Assembly (NCBI GenBank): GCA_038501625.1 | Contig: JAZAYU010000352.1 | Location: 1-64,000 of the forward strand | Direction: 5' to 3' | Length of the DNA: 64,000 nucleotides | From: Corbicula japonica | Lineage: Eukaryota > Mollusca > Bivalvia > Venerida > Cyrenidae | Shown: piece by piece, positions 1-13,494 of the stretch | How the letters are laid out: every line of letters starts with the position of its first letter | Position numbering within the stretch: position 1 is the stretch's first letter | Program-made: the position numbers and the translations under genes | The notes under the pieces: model-generated | Databases searched by the model: none | What the model saw: only the letters and a program-made list of their open reading frames with translations | What the model was told of the DNA's origin: nothing

Positions 1-49
1 TAGTTATTTTCGTCTATAAAAAGTGTGTAATTAGAAATGCCGGTGAGTG
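1..49 (-). mobile_element. Right end of the 694-bp Tc1-like element (copy 1, cut by window)
   Basis: Identical to 21777-21825, the terminal part of the Tc1-like element, and followed by the same TA (50-51). Confidence 0.8.
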
Positions 50-744
50 TATAGTTCCCTTCGAGGAAACCTACTAAACGAGATTCCAGAACAGAAGTTA
101 ATTGCATCAATCAATCAAGAAACAAATTTATAAAACATTGTTTAATGTACAGGGTAAGCGCAAGTCGTTTTGAAATTACTGTTTTACTTCGTTATTATTG
201 TTAACATTTCATCAAAATAAGATTCACATCAATACTATCATAATTATGTAATGGACTTGTTGTTCTTCTCTCCGCAGCTGTACATGGTAAAGTAAGCCGA
301 ATGGTCTTTTCATTTAATAAGATACATATGGTATTATTTGTCAAGTTTACAAAAACATAAAAAAAAGCGATATAATACCTTGATTCATGACGACATGAAC
401 TGATGTTGGTTCAGCTTTGCCTTTTCTCATTTTGTTTGTACTGTCACTCCATTTTGCAAACCCTAAAACAATTTTACAACATAAAACTAATTAAAACAGA
501 TTTTTATTAGTTGAAAGTACTTCATATATCTTTGCCTAGCGCGGGTCTTTCTGATCATGTACTGCATGGTACTATAAACTGCTCCTATCAGTTAATCTTC
601 ATACACTTACCAAAATAATGTTGAATGATGTGTAGGGAAGCTGTGTCTTTTATTTGTGGCCGCTCGTTATTTGCATATTACACTACTTTAATCTTTCGTT
701 ATAAAGTTTAAGTTCCAGCTGCGATTTTTAATGTAAATTATATT

Positions 745-955
745 TTGTCTAGAGCCGAGTAACACATTTTGTACGACACTGAATATTTTCATTGTTCTTC
801 GCGTGGGTTTAAAAGTCGCGTATTTCGCGCTTGGAATTGTGCGCAAAAAATAGCAGCGAATATTAACACATAATATCTAACGAATTTATTTCAGCGTAAA
901 TTTGTCGTCGGCGTCGAAAATAAAGCACTGCGAAATTAAATAATACCACAATATA
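745..955 (+). repeat. Decayed TTTCGCG-type MITE in left arm of A (copy 1)
   Basis: Contains CGTGGGTTTAAAAGTCGCGT, ATTTCGCGC and GCGCAAAA in the order seen in the better preserved MITE at 6223-6419. The inverted counterpart in the right arm is about 15585-15790. Edges are approximate. Confidence 0.45.
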
Positions 956-1021
956 TAATATGCACTTCTATAATATACGCATAAAAGAGGACGGTATATT
1001 ATTCACATATAACTGATAATT

Positions 1022-2416
1022 ATGCCCCCCTTCGAAGAAGCGGGGGTATATTGCTTTGCACATGTCGGTCGGTCGGTAGGTATGTCGGTCGGTATGTCGG
1101 TCGGTCCGTAGACCACATCTTGTCCGATCAATAACTAGACAACGCTTTGTGATACAGTCCTTATATTTGGTGTGGAGGTTGGTCATGACCAGTAGAAGAC
1201 CCCTATTGATTTTGGGGTCAGTAGGTCAAAGGTCAAGGTCACAGTGGCCTTGACCACAAAAACCTTGTCCGATCAATAACTAGATAACGCTTTGTGATAC
1301 AGTCCTCATATTTGGTGTGGAGGTTGGTCATGACCAGTAGAAGACCCCTGTTGATTTTGGGGTCAGTAGGTCAAAGGTCAAGGTCACAGTGGCCTTGACC
1401 ACAAAAACCTTGTCCGATCAATAACTAGACAACGCTTTGTGATACAGTCCTCATATTTGGTGTGGAGGTTGGTCATGACCAGTAGAAGACCCCTATTGAT
1501 TTTGGGGTCAGTAGGTCAAAGGTCAAGGTCACAGTGACCTTGACCACAAAAACCTTGTCCGATCAATAACTAGACAACGCTTTGTGATACAGTCCTCATA
1601 TTTGGTGTGGAGGTTGGTCATGACCAATAGAAGAACCCTATTGATTTTAGGATCAGTACGTCAAAGGTCAAGGTCACAGTGGCCTTTGCATACAAAAACG
1701 TTGTCCGATCAATAACTAGACAACGCTTTGTGATACAGACCTCATATTTGGTGTGGAAGTTGGTCGTGACCAGTAGAAGACCCCTATTGGTTTTGGGATC
1801 AATAGGTCAAAGGTCAAGGTCACGGTGGCCTTGACAACAAAAAACCTTGTTCGATCAATAACTAGACAACGTTTTTATGTTTATTTGTATAATAAAATAA
1901 AATACTTCTCAGTGTAAAGTTGTGATTATTTTTCCCCATGACAATTTCAAGTAAAGATATATATTAATGATCCATAACATTAATTTTAAACTATTTCAAT
2001 ATATGCCGTGTCATAAATAGGCACTGATTATCACTCACTTGTGTTTATTAAATGCTTTGGTTTCGTATGGATGGTCACTAAAGCCTGCACATTACCGGAA
2101 TTGACATAACACTAGAGCTACTATATCTCCGCCAATAGCGAATATTTGATTTAAATTACAATAAAATCCTTTGTGTTAGACTAGGTTAATCTACACGCGC
2201 TTATGTTTGTCGAGGTAAATGTAATCCTCTCATTGGATGACCTGGTTATTGATATATAGGAGTTCCACCGTCTTGTAAATTGCTTTCATGACTGGTACCC
2301 TTCATTGCTAAAGCTTACAAAAGTCTCTAAATTTCCAAAAATTTAAATTCAATGCTAATAGATATCACTTGCACGTCAGGGGGGGGGGGCATTTGTGTTT
2401 CACAAACACCTCTTGT
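1022..2416 (+). mobile_element. Helentron/HINE-like element in left arm of A, copy 1
   Basis: An insertion present in the left arm of A but absent from the right arm, where the empty site reads GAGAATTTTTAACTG. Here the flanks are AATT on the left and TTTAACTG on the right, so it entered a run of T without a clear target duplication. It begins ATGCCCCCCTTCGAAGAAGC, with a CCCCC/GGGGG hairpin, then (GGTCGGT)n. It holds a 145-bp tandem array and ends with a small hairpin, GTGTTT-CAC-AAACAC, before CTCTTGT. Insertion between Ts, a 3' hairpin and a central tandem array fit Helentron-associated elements (HINEs), and bivalve elements of the pearl type are built similarly. The family assignment is inference. 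Confidence 0.6.
1119..1873 (+). repeat. 145-bp tandem array inside HINE-like element, copy 1
   Basis: About 5.2 units. Unit starts (CTTGTCCGATCAATAAC) lie at 1119, 1264, 1409, 1554, 1699 and 1846. The first three or four units are almost identical and the last two are more diverged, as expected for unequal exchange. Each unit contains AGGTCAAAGGTCAAGGTCA or a close variant. Confidence 0.9.
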
Positions 2417-3300
2417 TTTAACTGATTTTCATTTTTTTTCTCTCATTTCTTAATGTTTTACATTGTAAATCATCAAATCAATTACTTTTGTCATTATGGG
2501 CTTTCTTGATTTCATATATCAATCCTTATTGTTATCACAGCATAGAAACGACTTAAAATTAATGTTCAAGCAAATACGATAAAATCCAAAAAAAGTTAGC
2601 TAGTCGAGTTCTAATGTGGGTGCTATTCAACGATAAGTCTATGGGTTCTTTTCTTCGATTTTCTGGTTTTCGTGGAAAGATTTAACGGTTCAAGAGTTCA
2701 TCAAAATTAACCTTTATAAACTCCGGACAAGTTCATCATGGTTACTTGCAAATATGTTCTTTCTATATTCAAAAATGTAACTTTGTCAATTTGATATTAA
2801 CACGATATAGCAGTTTTTAGTCACCAAACGATAACACATTTCAAACTTAACATTAATAACGTTAAAAAGTATAATATGGTTGTTTTCGTGCAATTGTGTG
2901 TTTCTGATTTGAAAAAATTAAATTGCACCTAATTCGCAAAATTCTGATTTGAAAAGTGTATGGTTAAAATTTGGCCTATAGGTATATTCTATAAATGACT
3001 TTGTTAGCTTACTACTAAAATGTTAATTGAAAAGATTAATATGACTTAGGTAAAACGCTTTGATATTCTTTCGAACTGTGGAGAAATTAAACAAATTACA
3101 TGTATTTGTTTACAAAACAATCTTACAAAACAGTAAAATTATAATTGATATTTCAATATACGGACTTAATAGTATGTAAATACAAATACAATTCATGCCA
3201 ACCCCTCTAACATTAAAATAATATAATGAAATTATTAGATATATCAATTACTTTTAATTGAAATAGAAACATCAAGACCGCGGTCAGGATAGTTTTACAA

Positions 3301-3741
3301 AGCAGCTGCAGTAGTTGAAGTTAAAGTATTACATGAAGCAGTTGTTGTATTGATAGTAGTAGGAGAAGACGTAGTAGTTGTAGTAATAGTTTAAGTATAA
3401 GTTATTATTTTTGTTGTTGCTGTTGATGTTATTGTTGTTGCTGCTGCTGTCCTTTTTTGTTAAGTAAAAAGCAGCAGCAGCAGTAGGTTTTGTTGTTGTT
3501 GTCATTGTTGTTGTAGAAGTACATGTAGCATTTGTCGTATTGAAAGTAGTGGCAGAAGTAGTACTAGTAGAAGTAGCAGTAGGTAGTAGATAGAAGTAGT
3601 AGTAGTAGTTGTTGTTGTTGCAGTAGGTGTCATTGTTGTTGATGTTGCTGATACCGTTGTTGTTTTGTTATAAAAGTAATAGGCGCAGTAGTAGCAGTAG
3701 TAGTAGTAGTAGTAGTTGTTGTTGTAAGTCACAGCAGCAGG
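3301..3741. repeat. Imperfect GTT/GTA trinucleotide tract, copy 1
   Basis: Long interrupted runs of GTT, GTA, GCA and GCT triplets. Open frames across it give only low-complexity Tyr/Leu/Thr runs and are not genes. It differs from copy 2 by several block indels, as expected for slippage. Confidence 0.9.
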
Positions 3742-6222
3742 GTTAGGATTAGTAAAAGTTGTATTTTCAATCGTGATTGCGTTACTGCTTTTTATAAGCG
3801 AATTAAAATTTCTGAAAACAAAATAAAAATGTACCGGTTTTTGAAAATTATTATTTCACTTCTTGGCTACACATGTTTATACTTCCGACAGACAAGAGAT
3901 TTGTACAATGTTCAAGTTTTCTCAGGTCTGAAAGATTTTATCTCCAGCAGCACTGTTATTCTCTCTATGTGATATGTTATAATAACTCCACTGACCCGAT
4001 CTAATCTGGCGTTTATGGTGTTTCAATGACCGTCGAATGATTTGTGTTGCTCTATTACTTGTATGAGGACTGCAGTGCTTGAATTTATAAAATGTGTAGG
4101 AGCCATGGGTCGAAATGGTATTTTAACAAATTTGAAGTACACCTAAACTTTCTTAGATCTGTATAATAACCGTAACATAATAACTGGTACATGTACATTT
4201 AATTTCTAGGTCCTTCTGATCTTGTATGTTGATTAAACTGATTAAGTTGAATAATAACTTTTTGCACAGCTTAAATTACCAGTAAAGCATAACAATCTTT
4301 AACGGTTTTGCATCAAAACTTTCCTGGCGCTTACTGTTACCTATTTATCTTCATACAATAACAAGTTATAATAAACAAGAACAAACAAAATCACATCAGC
4401 ATAATCAAGAATTAAACATAATTATATGTTATAATAACATTTTAGAGACTGTCATAATCGATTTTCAATACATGAAATTGTTAACTTCAAAATGCTATCT
4501 CAGAAAAATAGTAGTTCTGCAAATTACTGTAGTAATGGACTGATAAGTAAAATTATCATTAACATCGGTAAAAAGCCATACTTCAGCGAGAAGTTTTGAG
4601 CCCCCTAATTGGTCTCATGCTGATAGTAAAAATAAGTCGGAATAACTGTGTAAAGTACATAACTGCTGAACTACGTTACCTTGGAATGATAACAAATAAC
4701 TTCATCAATTAGCATGCGATTTGTTGGTCATTTAATGTAATCTTCCCCTGAGGAGTGAGAGATTTAAGACTGTATTACATTCAGACCAATTAATGATGCC
4801 GATAAGCATACTCCTATTCATATAACAGTGTAGAACTAATTCGAATAGCCTACACTATTTGCCTTATTATAATTTGCGTTCTAATTTACCAAAGACAAAG
4901 TATTTTCATCTGAATAATGTTGCATAGTTTTAATCCAAAATATGTTATTATTATTTTGTTTATTATCTTATTAATTCTAATATTGTCTATCTTTCAGTGT
5001 GGTAAAGTAAACACTAATATTTTAGCGAATATTATTTGTAAAGGCTCATTAGGCAAATCGTTCAAGGGTGTACGGGCTTTGCAATAATATATAATAGGAG
5101 ATACAAAAATGCATTAAAATGAGTACATGTATATGTCGACTCCTTACTTATTGTTTTACATTTTTCGTCTACAGGACTTTTCTCAAGTATTATCCAAGCT
5201 CCATCGTCGTTTAGAGATTGATGACGTGATAAGAGACTCGCGACTGTAATACATGTAACTGACCACATAATGACGAACGTACAATATCTGTTCTAGTCAC
5301 GTTTCCCATATGGATATAAATTACAAGTATGCGCGATATAAATTTGTATTATAATCCTGGCCGAAAATGACTTCTTTGATCAAACTTTATACTGCCAATT
5401 AATTGTACAAGCTTGTTTTGCACCAAGTAAGATACATATATTTAAGATAATATATACATGTATTCCCTAATTATAAGCAAAATTTAAGTGATAGTATGAT
5501 TGTTTCTTATTTTTGTCGATATTTAGTCCAGATTAAAAAGTCCCGACCTTAGTGTACCAACCCCTTGAGCGATGTTGTTAACTTTTTTATATAAGAATGT
5601 TCTAAAGGAAGGCGCAGAAATTAAGTGTTTTGATGTACATCTTATATGATGCATTTTTCCTATGAAATTACAAGTTATTATGACTAAATTCTTAGCTTTT
5701 ATATCTATTAGGTGTCGAACATTTTGTAAACAAATACTTTATTCAAGATGTTTTTATTTGTAATATTGTTGACCGAAACATGATATCCGCTTTAAATAAT
5801 TTTTTATAAAATCTGCCGAATGTGAATTGTATTGACCTGTGAATTTTTATGACATTAAAATCATATGTGTTATCTCTTGTAATGCAAGTCTTAAAATGAA
5901 AGAAAACGTTCTTTCATTTCTTATACCATTTGGACAGAGGAGCTAAAATAACATATCATGGATTGATAATTACGCGGATGATGCTTGTGATAAAATCCAG
6001 CAGACTGGGTGCAGGTAAAGTGTTCGCACGTGGGTGATATGATTATCATTAATCCTACAATTTTCCAACAACAATTAACTGGAATATTCTCACAGGCTAG
6101 ATAATAAAGACAGGACTGTTTCTGAAAGCATCACCGAATTTGATTTTGCAATTCAAGTGTTTGAATATTATTGCAATTTTGCGTGATTAATAAGAAGAAA
6201 TTAAATGACAGTATACGTGATA

Positions 6223-6419
6223 CTGTAGTATCATTTAATTTCGCGGGCACGAATTTTCGCGCAAAACCCGTAAATAACATATTCGCGGGGAAATGAATTT
6301 GCGCAACTGTGTTTTCCTATAAAGAAACCCTGGTTTTTTGCTGGTGTTGAATTTCGCGCTCTTGCCGTAGAGCGAAATAAGCGAAAATTAAACCCGCGCG
6401 AAATAAAATGATTTGACAG
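6223..6419 (+). mobile_element. TTTCGCG-type MITE in core of A, copy 1
   Basis: A 197-bp element between two TA dinucleotides (6221-6222 and 6420-6421). Its inverted ends are CTGTAGTATCATTTAATTTC and CTGTCAAATCATTTTATTTC, followed on both sides by GCG-rich stretches. No coding. TA flanks point to a Tc1/mariner-mobilised MITE. A second member lies inside element B at 39283-39490. Confidence 0.75.
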
Positions 6420-8563
6420 TAACTGGAATTGTCCAGTCTATTGCAGAACAATTTCTTATTAAGAATTAAGTGAACTTTAATTTTAATGTCAAATAAATGA
6501 CCGCCGGACTAAGGTTTCGATGATAACGATGACTCTGAATAAAACGATAAACTATATCATATTCCTTAGTTTTCGATAAGGCAACAAAAAGGAAGTAAAT
6601 TTTTCTTAGCCTACTTAATTACAAACACGTTCATATAACGAATAGTATATATAACGACAGCATTTTCATTATAGTGGACTGATTGCAGGATTTAATCCAC
6701 CTTAGCGCTTTAATCATATACAAACTATTTTTCAAAGATCATCTCACCGAAAATATTGTTTGTAAGGAATCAAAAACATCAAATATATCCGATCATGCTA
6801 AAAATAATATATCCGCAATTCTTCGAAGAACATAGCATTTACCATCAGGTTAAATAAAATACCTGACCCGTATTAAACTCACATTTCTGATGTCTTTAAT
6901 TTCACTGCCAGACAGAATTTTCCCAGTATGTTGTATGTACCTAAACTATCATAACATGTGGCTACATTTAGGTGACAAAGCATGATAAACCAAGCTAGAA
7001 TTCTCTGTAATAAACGTAAATCCTGCTAAAATTGCACATTAACATGGTCTGAGAAATACAAATGTATCTAGAGCGTTTACTAGACACAATAAAATGTTTT
7101 TCTGAATGAATGGCTAACCATGTAAACCCTAATCAGACTGTATAGGCGTGAAGACTAGTATACTATAATCCCAATTCTTACATTCTGAGTATTTTTTAGG
7201 AAGTTCGTCATCAATATAAAAATCCAATCAGGTTAAATGCTTAAATAGTGTTTTTGAATGTATGTCGATTTTTATAAGGTTAGCATATAAGATGTAAAAT
7301 CAAATGTGACGAGAAAACGTAAATAAGATCATACAATAAATTTTTACTGATAATCAATCTGCATTAACAACAAGATTTACTTACAGTTACAGTTCATCTT
7401 CTTTTTCTGCATAACAACATCCTCATACAGTTAGAAAACTTTTAGCAAACAATCTTTCATGACAGTTCGTGAGCACTAGACAGGCTCCGGTATGTAAACT
7501 CGTCATTTGTTCTGTTTTGACCTTCGCTTAGCTCCAAGAACAAAGGGATTTGTGGAAATTGATTTCAGTGTATCACGAATACAGGCTGCATTGGGGTCAC
7601 ACAAAGTTCATTGTGGGGTAACTCACATTGCTCTATCAAATTTGTTTACGTTAATAGAGATCAAATTGCCTGTATCTGATAAACCATGTAATCTAGAAAT
7701 CTTTAGCACCTTCAGGTTCAGAAATATGATGGATTAAGAAATGGAGAAAATCAATCAGTTTTGTAAAAGCGAATATTATAAATACGCTTAGAACTAGTCA
7801 ATATTTATCACACGTTGTTTTAATTACCGACAATGCAATACATACAATGACAGGTAAACATAATATGTAAAGGTCATAATTTGACCAATTTAATTCTTAT
7901 CCCATTTGATTTGCCATAAGTTCAATCCGACCCAGTTTTTTATCTGAGGCAATGTATTGTTTTGCAGTATTACTATCGGTGTAGACCCTTATCAGAATGT
8001 CTAGAAGCATTGACTGATCTGAGACTACGGCCGTAGCAGAAGTGACAACAAATAACTTTTATACAAAATTAACGTCCGCTCTCTCCGTCTCAACGATGAA
8101 ATTTTAAAATGCAAGTAAATTAAAAATCATCAATTTCAATTAATCATAAAATAAAATAATCCAGTAATTTGGTAAGTTAGCATTCAAGAAATTGGAAGCT
8201 TTTTAACATGAATTCTTGGTTTCCCAATATGGCATTGCATACATGTTGTAAAATTATTCTTTTTCATTGGAGTATCTTACATGTAAAAAATGATGTTTTT
8301 TTGTATACTACACTAAAACACAAAAAAGGATTTGCTTTATTTATTATCCGTAAAATGTCCAGTTTGAAAGAAGAAATTTAAGATTTTGGAGAAACTAACA
8401 TCCTATTTGTTATTCTCTTGCGATCACATGTATGCATTCGTGGGACGTTGGTTAAAATACGTGTTTGTATAGTAAATTCCATCACTCAGAATATCAAAGA
8501 AACAAATCACTATGTAGCTTTGGCAATTTTTTCTAGTATCTTATGTATTACACGAATTAATAA

Positions 8564-8610
8564 CCACACACACACGCGCACACACACGCACGCACGCACG
8601 CACGCACACG

Positions 8611-8649
<39 letters not shown>

Positions 8650-8673
8650 GCGCACACACACATACACACACAC
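8564..8673 (+). repeat. CA/CG microsatellite, copy 1
   Basis: Alternating CA with CG and TA interruptions, about 110 bp. The open frame through it gives only a His/Thr run. Alternating purine-pyrimidine of this kind can adopt Z-DNA. Confidence 0.95.
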
Positions 8674-9645
8674 TTAAAGACTCGCTTTCGTCTTTCTGTA
8701 TACATAGCTCACCGCCACCGCCTGTTATATCTTTTATTCGGATAACATATCCTGAGAGATTCGTAATTATTTCATTATTACAATAATTTATTAAATCATT
8801 TCTTTAAAGTCTTAGACAGTAACTTTATACGAAGGTTAAAACCATGAAAATATAATCACTGATAAAATGCGGGATCGCAAATCCCGGATTGTTAGACTGC
8901 TTCACTGCATTGACTCCTTAGATAGATCTTCTCTATGTAATGTGCACAAAGTTCGACGGATATTTATGATGTCAACACGTTTATAGCTTTTATAGAAAAT
9001 AGCAATATTGTTTGTCGGCTATTTGATTAAATCACTTGTACGAACCTGTACTAGCGTCAAAACATGCAAGCTTTATACCGGCAAAACGATCTACATTGAC
9101 AATTTTAATGTTTTGAGTTTAAGTATGTTCAGTATGTTTTGCATTTTTATCATTTCACTTTTCTTGTCATATCCAATCTTTAAAAGCTTTTACTTAACGA
9201 TATCTTCACTTTCTTTTCCCGCTTTCTGTATGATAATTAAAAAAGAGGTTAATCTAAATTCGAGGAAAAAAAATCAAGTGGTTAAGATATATCTAAAATA
9301 AGAAAAATTATCTCCTTATAAAACATACGACTATACAAAATTTAAACAGGAAGAGCCTTGCATCGATCAGTAGTAAAGCATTTTTCAAATTGTGCTTTTA
9401 ACGAGGTTTTATAATCTCATTTACCGTCTGGGTCTCATACATGTTCAGGATGACACTGGAATTAGTTGCAGTCCAATTACACAATTCGACAATTTTTCAT
9501 AGAAAAAGACATACACACAAACAATTCAACATAAATAGCTAATGACACAGTCAATAGGAAGTGGCTAGGAGCTCATGACGGAACTGTGAACAATGCAACT
9601 AAGGTTTGATCTGAAGAACACCACGGCAGGAAGTAAAGAAGTATA

Positions 9646-10186
9646 CCGAGTACCAATAGAAAAACGCAACTCTTTTATTTTTTTGGAATATTTTTGATGT
9701 GTGTAAAAGTTTCAAAAATTTCTAAAGGAAGATGTGTTTTAAAATCAAAAAGTAGTCGTTCCGCCAAGGGTAATTGTCGACAGTGAACAATGCATCTGTC
9801 GAGCGATTTCATGTCGAGACATCCCTCCTTGGATCATGCCCAAAACCTCATATGCCCGTTGTCTAAAACGCTTGCCATTATCCCATTTGTGTGAAGTAAA
9901 AACTTGAAAACTGATTATGGGATTTTGGGATTTGTGTGGCCGTAAGTTGAGGTTAACAAATTGACTTGTTTTGAGGTTATTCATGCATGTTTACATGCCG
10001 AAACAAACATTTATTGTGTTTGTACGGGGTTACTGTAGGAGAGAAAGTTTAAAAATCAGTTGACCATTAATGCATCGACTGGTTACTTATTGATTTAAAA
10101 CACATCTACATTTGCCAATTTATTAAACTTTTACGCACATCAAAAATATTCCAAAAATCAAGTTTTGCGTTTTCATTGGCACTCAG
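9646..10186 (-). mobile_element. 541-bp Tc1/mariner-like remnant, copy 1
   Basis: Ends are imperfect inverted repeats of about 65 bp: CCGAGTACCAATAGAAAAAC at 9646 against CTGAGTGCCAATGAAAACGC read inward from 10186. Both are followed by the shared block TGGAATATTTTTGATGTG. TA lies on each side (9644-9645 and 10187-10188). It contains a transposase N-terminal fragment on the minus strand. Confidence 0.8.
9745..9984 (-). pseudogene. Transposase helix-turn-helix fragment, copy 1
   Basis: A 79-codon frame on the minus strand. Residues about 36-72 contain GKRFRQRAYEVLGMIQGG and then SRHEIARQMHCSLSTITL. This is the layout of the first helix-turn-helix of a Tc1/mariner transposase: a basic start, a hydrophobic helix G-M-I-Q-G-G-M-S, then E-I-A-R plus a second helix with S-T-I-T. 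The second HTH, linker and DDE/D core are missing, and the frame ends with GGTTTF and a stop. It sits in a TA-flanked element too short for a full transposase. It is a relic, although a short DNA-binding peptide could in principle still be made. Confidence 0.6.
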
Positions 10187-11535
10187 TATATTAAAAGAAT
10201 TCGATCGCGTCTCTATGTTTTTAAAATTACACAAATCATTAATAAAATCTTAAACAAAAGTCACTGTCATATTACATTTGTTGCTTAAGAATGATAAGCA
10301 AAGAGATCAAATGTATATGGATATGAATTCCATAGTATGCAATTTGATTTCTTTAATTATTTTTTATTTCCTCAATTAACAACAGATTTTAGAAAAACCT
10401 TGACGCCTTGGGTATCGGCGATTATTTGCAATACATTGTTTTAAAATGTGTAACTGATACTATTGAGTTATTAAGTTACGTTTCAGGTTATGCATCTCAT
10501 TGTAATCTTTAATGGCATTCATTTAAATTTGTCAATCAAAAACTCAATTTATCTTCAAAAGAAAAAACGCAGCATATATTCAATACCAGTCACTTCTGAC
10601 AATTGCAATCGCTTGTATACTTATCCATGAACCGTAAACAGGCTCAATCAAACCAAACAATATATTCATTTTTGTCTAGGTCGGTGGCTTTTAAATTTCT
10701 TTTTCCATTTATTCCAATAACACAGAAACGTTTTGTGCCGTGAGGCAGCTGTAAAATTTCTCCCCGTGCATTAAATCAGCGCAGTTATGTCCTTTGGAAA
10801 TCGATGGCCACGATACTTATGTATGCTTATAGTGCATCTTAAATTACCCTTTTAATAATGATTTTATCAGTTGTAAGATAGGTGTTTTCAATATACTAGC
10901 CAATAAAGAGATTTGGATACTGTTCAATCACCCTTATGATATACTTCCTGGTTTTGCATTTGGCTTTCTCTGTGATATGCAGTTTTTATTTTCGCATATT
11001 CCCTGTCAAAATTTTATTCTTTTTCAGTTCCGCCCATTGTTTTCTTGTTAAGGGCAAACCCATTCTTTTATCTCTGGACCATACGCCGCTGATCATGGAG
11101 TTGTGTTTATCTGAAAATACGGCATTATGTGTTCCATGTTCGCCGCCGTTGCGTGCCGTCGTTTGGTATGGATCAGAATTGAACCGTTAACTGGTGTAAA
11201 TAATGAGTAACTGCAATCTTTAATAAAATCTTTTCCAATGCCACACTTAGAATTATATAAAAAATAGTTTACTGTATTCAGGCAGTTGTTTATGGAACAG
11301 CATTCCTAAAGAAATTAAAGATTGTTCTACTGTAGACACCTTTAAAACTTTGTATCTGAGGTGGACTGGATGATTCATTGTTGTTTAAGATAAGGAAAAT
11401 GTATAATATTGCCTCAATGAAACAGCAAATGTGTTAAGGCATGCATATAAAATGCATTGTGTATTATATTGATTTATGTACTCAAATTTCTTAAATATTC
11501 AGTTCTTTCTTGCGCAGACTTACTCACATAGGCCT

Positions 11536-11620
11536 CGCACACATACTCGCGCACCCACACCCACGCTCACACACGCACACGCTCACGCACACGCACACAG
11601 ACGCGCGCACACGCATGCAC
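11536..11620 (+). repeat. Second CA-rich microsatellite, copy 1
   Basis: Imperfect CA/CG tract ending ACACGCATGCACC. Followed at 11829-11850 by a short ACTT repeat. Confidence 0.9.
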
Positions 11621-13494
11621 CTACCCATTAAATGCAAAAAACCTAAACATTACCACAGATATATTATTTGCAGTTTCATTCTTATTATAATATCATATTG
11701 TGTTTTGTGATGTTGTTTTATTTATGATCATCGTGTTTATCTTAATCTTTGTATGTTTTTACCTGTAAGGAGGGTCATATGGAAGATTAGTTTATTGCTA
11801 AATATGTCACCCTCTATAATACAGAATTTACTTACTTACTTACTTACTTGCTTAATTACTATCTTTGAATTTTATTGAAATAATAATGAAGTCAGAGTAA
11901 AATTAGGACCCCTGGTCTTTTCCGAAATTTTAGTTACATAAATAATATAAATTTATCAATGTTATTGAAATTGCGCTAATATTTTATTTTGGTATTATTT
12001 TGGATTCAGTGCTAATTGTTTTTAATTGTCTTTTGTAAGCCCATTACAGATCAATTTAGCTGAAGTGTTCTGCGAAAGTTATTAAATAAGTGTGATTATC
12101 AAATAGTGTATCGGAAACATGATGCTAACTTAAAACAACTTTATTTTGCTAAACGAACCATATAGGATAGATTGTCAAATATATGCCATATCAAATAAAA
12201 AGATGAAGATCTAGATTTAAAACATATTCCGAATGTTGAATCTGTTGTTTTCCATTCCATCACTGTTGGTAAAAACTTTTACAGTTGATCAATAATATGA
12301 TACCTCTTAATATACAATCAGCGCTAAATTGAATAATATTTGAATTTGAAGACGCTTGTCTTTGAGCTTACAATATGTTTTGTGGGCCCAGTGTGTGCAA
12401 CTACTCCGATTACACTTAAAACTATATTTTGACAAGAAACACGTTTATCAGGGTAATCCGTGCAGCCTTTCGGAACTTATCCGAGCTAGCTTATTAGGTA
12501 ACGTGCTTAGAGTTACGAGGCGACGCACCCTGCGGTTTTGATTGCTTGTCTGAAGCAGGCTTTATTTTAATTACACTTCACAGTACAGTGTGGCGGCCGT
12601 AAAGTCTCCCCGAGCAACCGTTGTGAACATTAACACCTGTCTTAATTTTTCAGTTTTTTTTAAACATATTGTTGCATAAATAATAATTGTGAAAATAATA
12701 AAATGATATTATGAAATCTTTTTTTTCAGTGAATATTAAAGTATCGAAACAAAACTTTACTTCAACTAAAGTTAAAATCGAAAATGTTCCCAAATGCAAA
12801 ATGCCTGGGACATAATATTAAACTGTTTATACAAGCCAAGTGGTGATAAGATAACATATGACAGACACATGTTAAATATTCCATGATCTAAAGCTGCGTG
12901 AAGATGACAACTGGTTTAAAGCAAATCACGGCTTTATACACAAACATGTTTAACATCAAGCATCAAGGGGAAGTTCAGCTTATCAGTCCCGGCGATCGGC
13001 GATAACAGTTAAATGACCATAAATTTCTCTGGTCTCTGGGAAACATTCAATCCCACCAGAGTATTAGATTGCAAGCAGGCCAACTTGCATTTATTAATGT
13101 AGCTTCATGAACGTATACATTTTTGACAAACCCGATCAAAGAAATAACTCACGACTAGCAAACTAAACATTCAAATGTATAGGTAAAAAGGTGTAACAGA
13201 GATGTGTCATATACTAAAAATGCTCTAAGGGCCGTATCCAATTCATTGTTACGGTATATGAATTTCTGTTTAATTCGCCGAGGCTTCTAAACAAAATATA
13301 ATATTTAAATTATTATTTTAAAGCCTCTGTTCTTGTTTTAGTGCAGAAAACGCGAAAATTATGTTATTATTATATTATATTCTTCAGTGATCTTTAGTCA
13401 AGTATGACAAATTGATAATTAATACATCTGAAGTTCGAAACGATTTTTGTTGGTTATTAAAATAATTTTTCGTAATGAAAAATGAATTTGAAAT

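Larger units (their letters stand above)
1..3100 (+). repeat. Element A left inverted arm, copy 1 (inner part)
   Basis: Positions 50-1021 and 2417-3100 are the reverse complement of 14868-16560, at roughly 85-90 % identity by eye. Positions 1022-2416 have no counterpart in the right arm and are an insertion. Positions 1-49 are the tail of another insertion, the 694-bp Tc1-like element seen complete in copy 2. The match fades after about 3100, which I take as the inner edge of the arm. Confidence 0.75.

Noticed and set aside
968..1186. 72-codon minus-strand frame, also at 22744-22962
   Set aside because: Consists of the GGTCGG repeat and tandem unit of the HINE-like element (RTDRHTDRHTYRPTD).
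1022..2416. CRISPR-like array because of regular ~145-bp spacing
   Set aside because: Whole-unit tandem repetition without unique spacers, in clearly eukaryotic repeat DNA.
7507..7737. 76-codon frame in the core of A
   Set aside because: No ATG at its start and a stop within it in copy 2 (near 29474).
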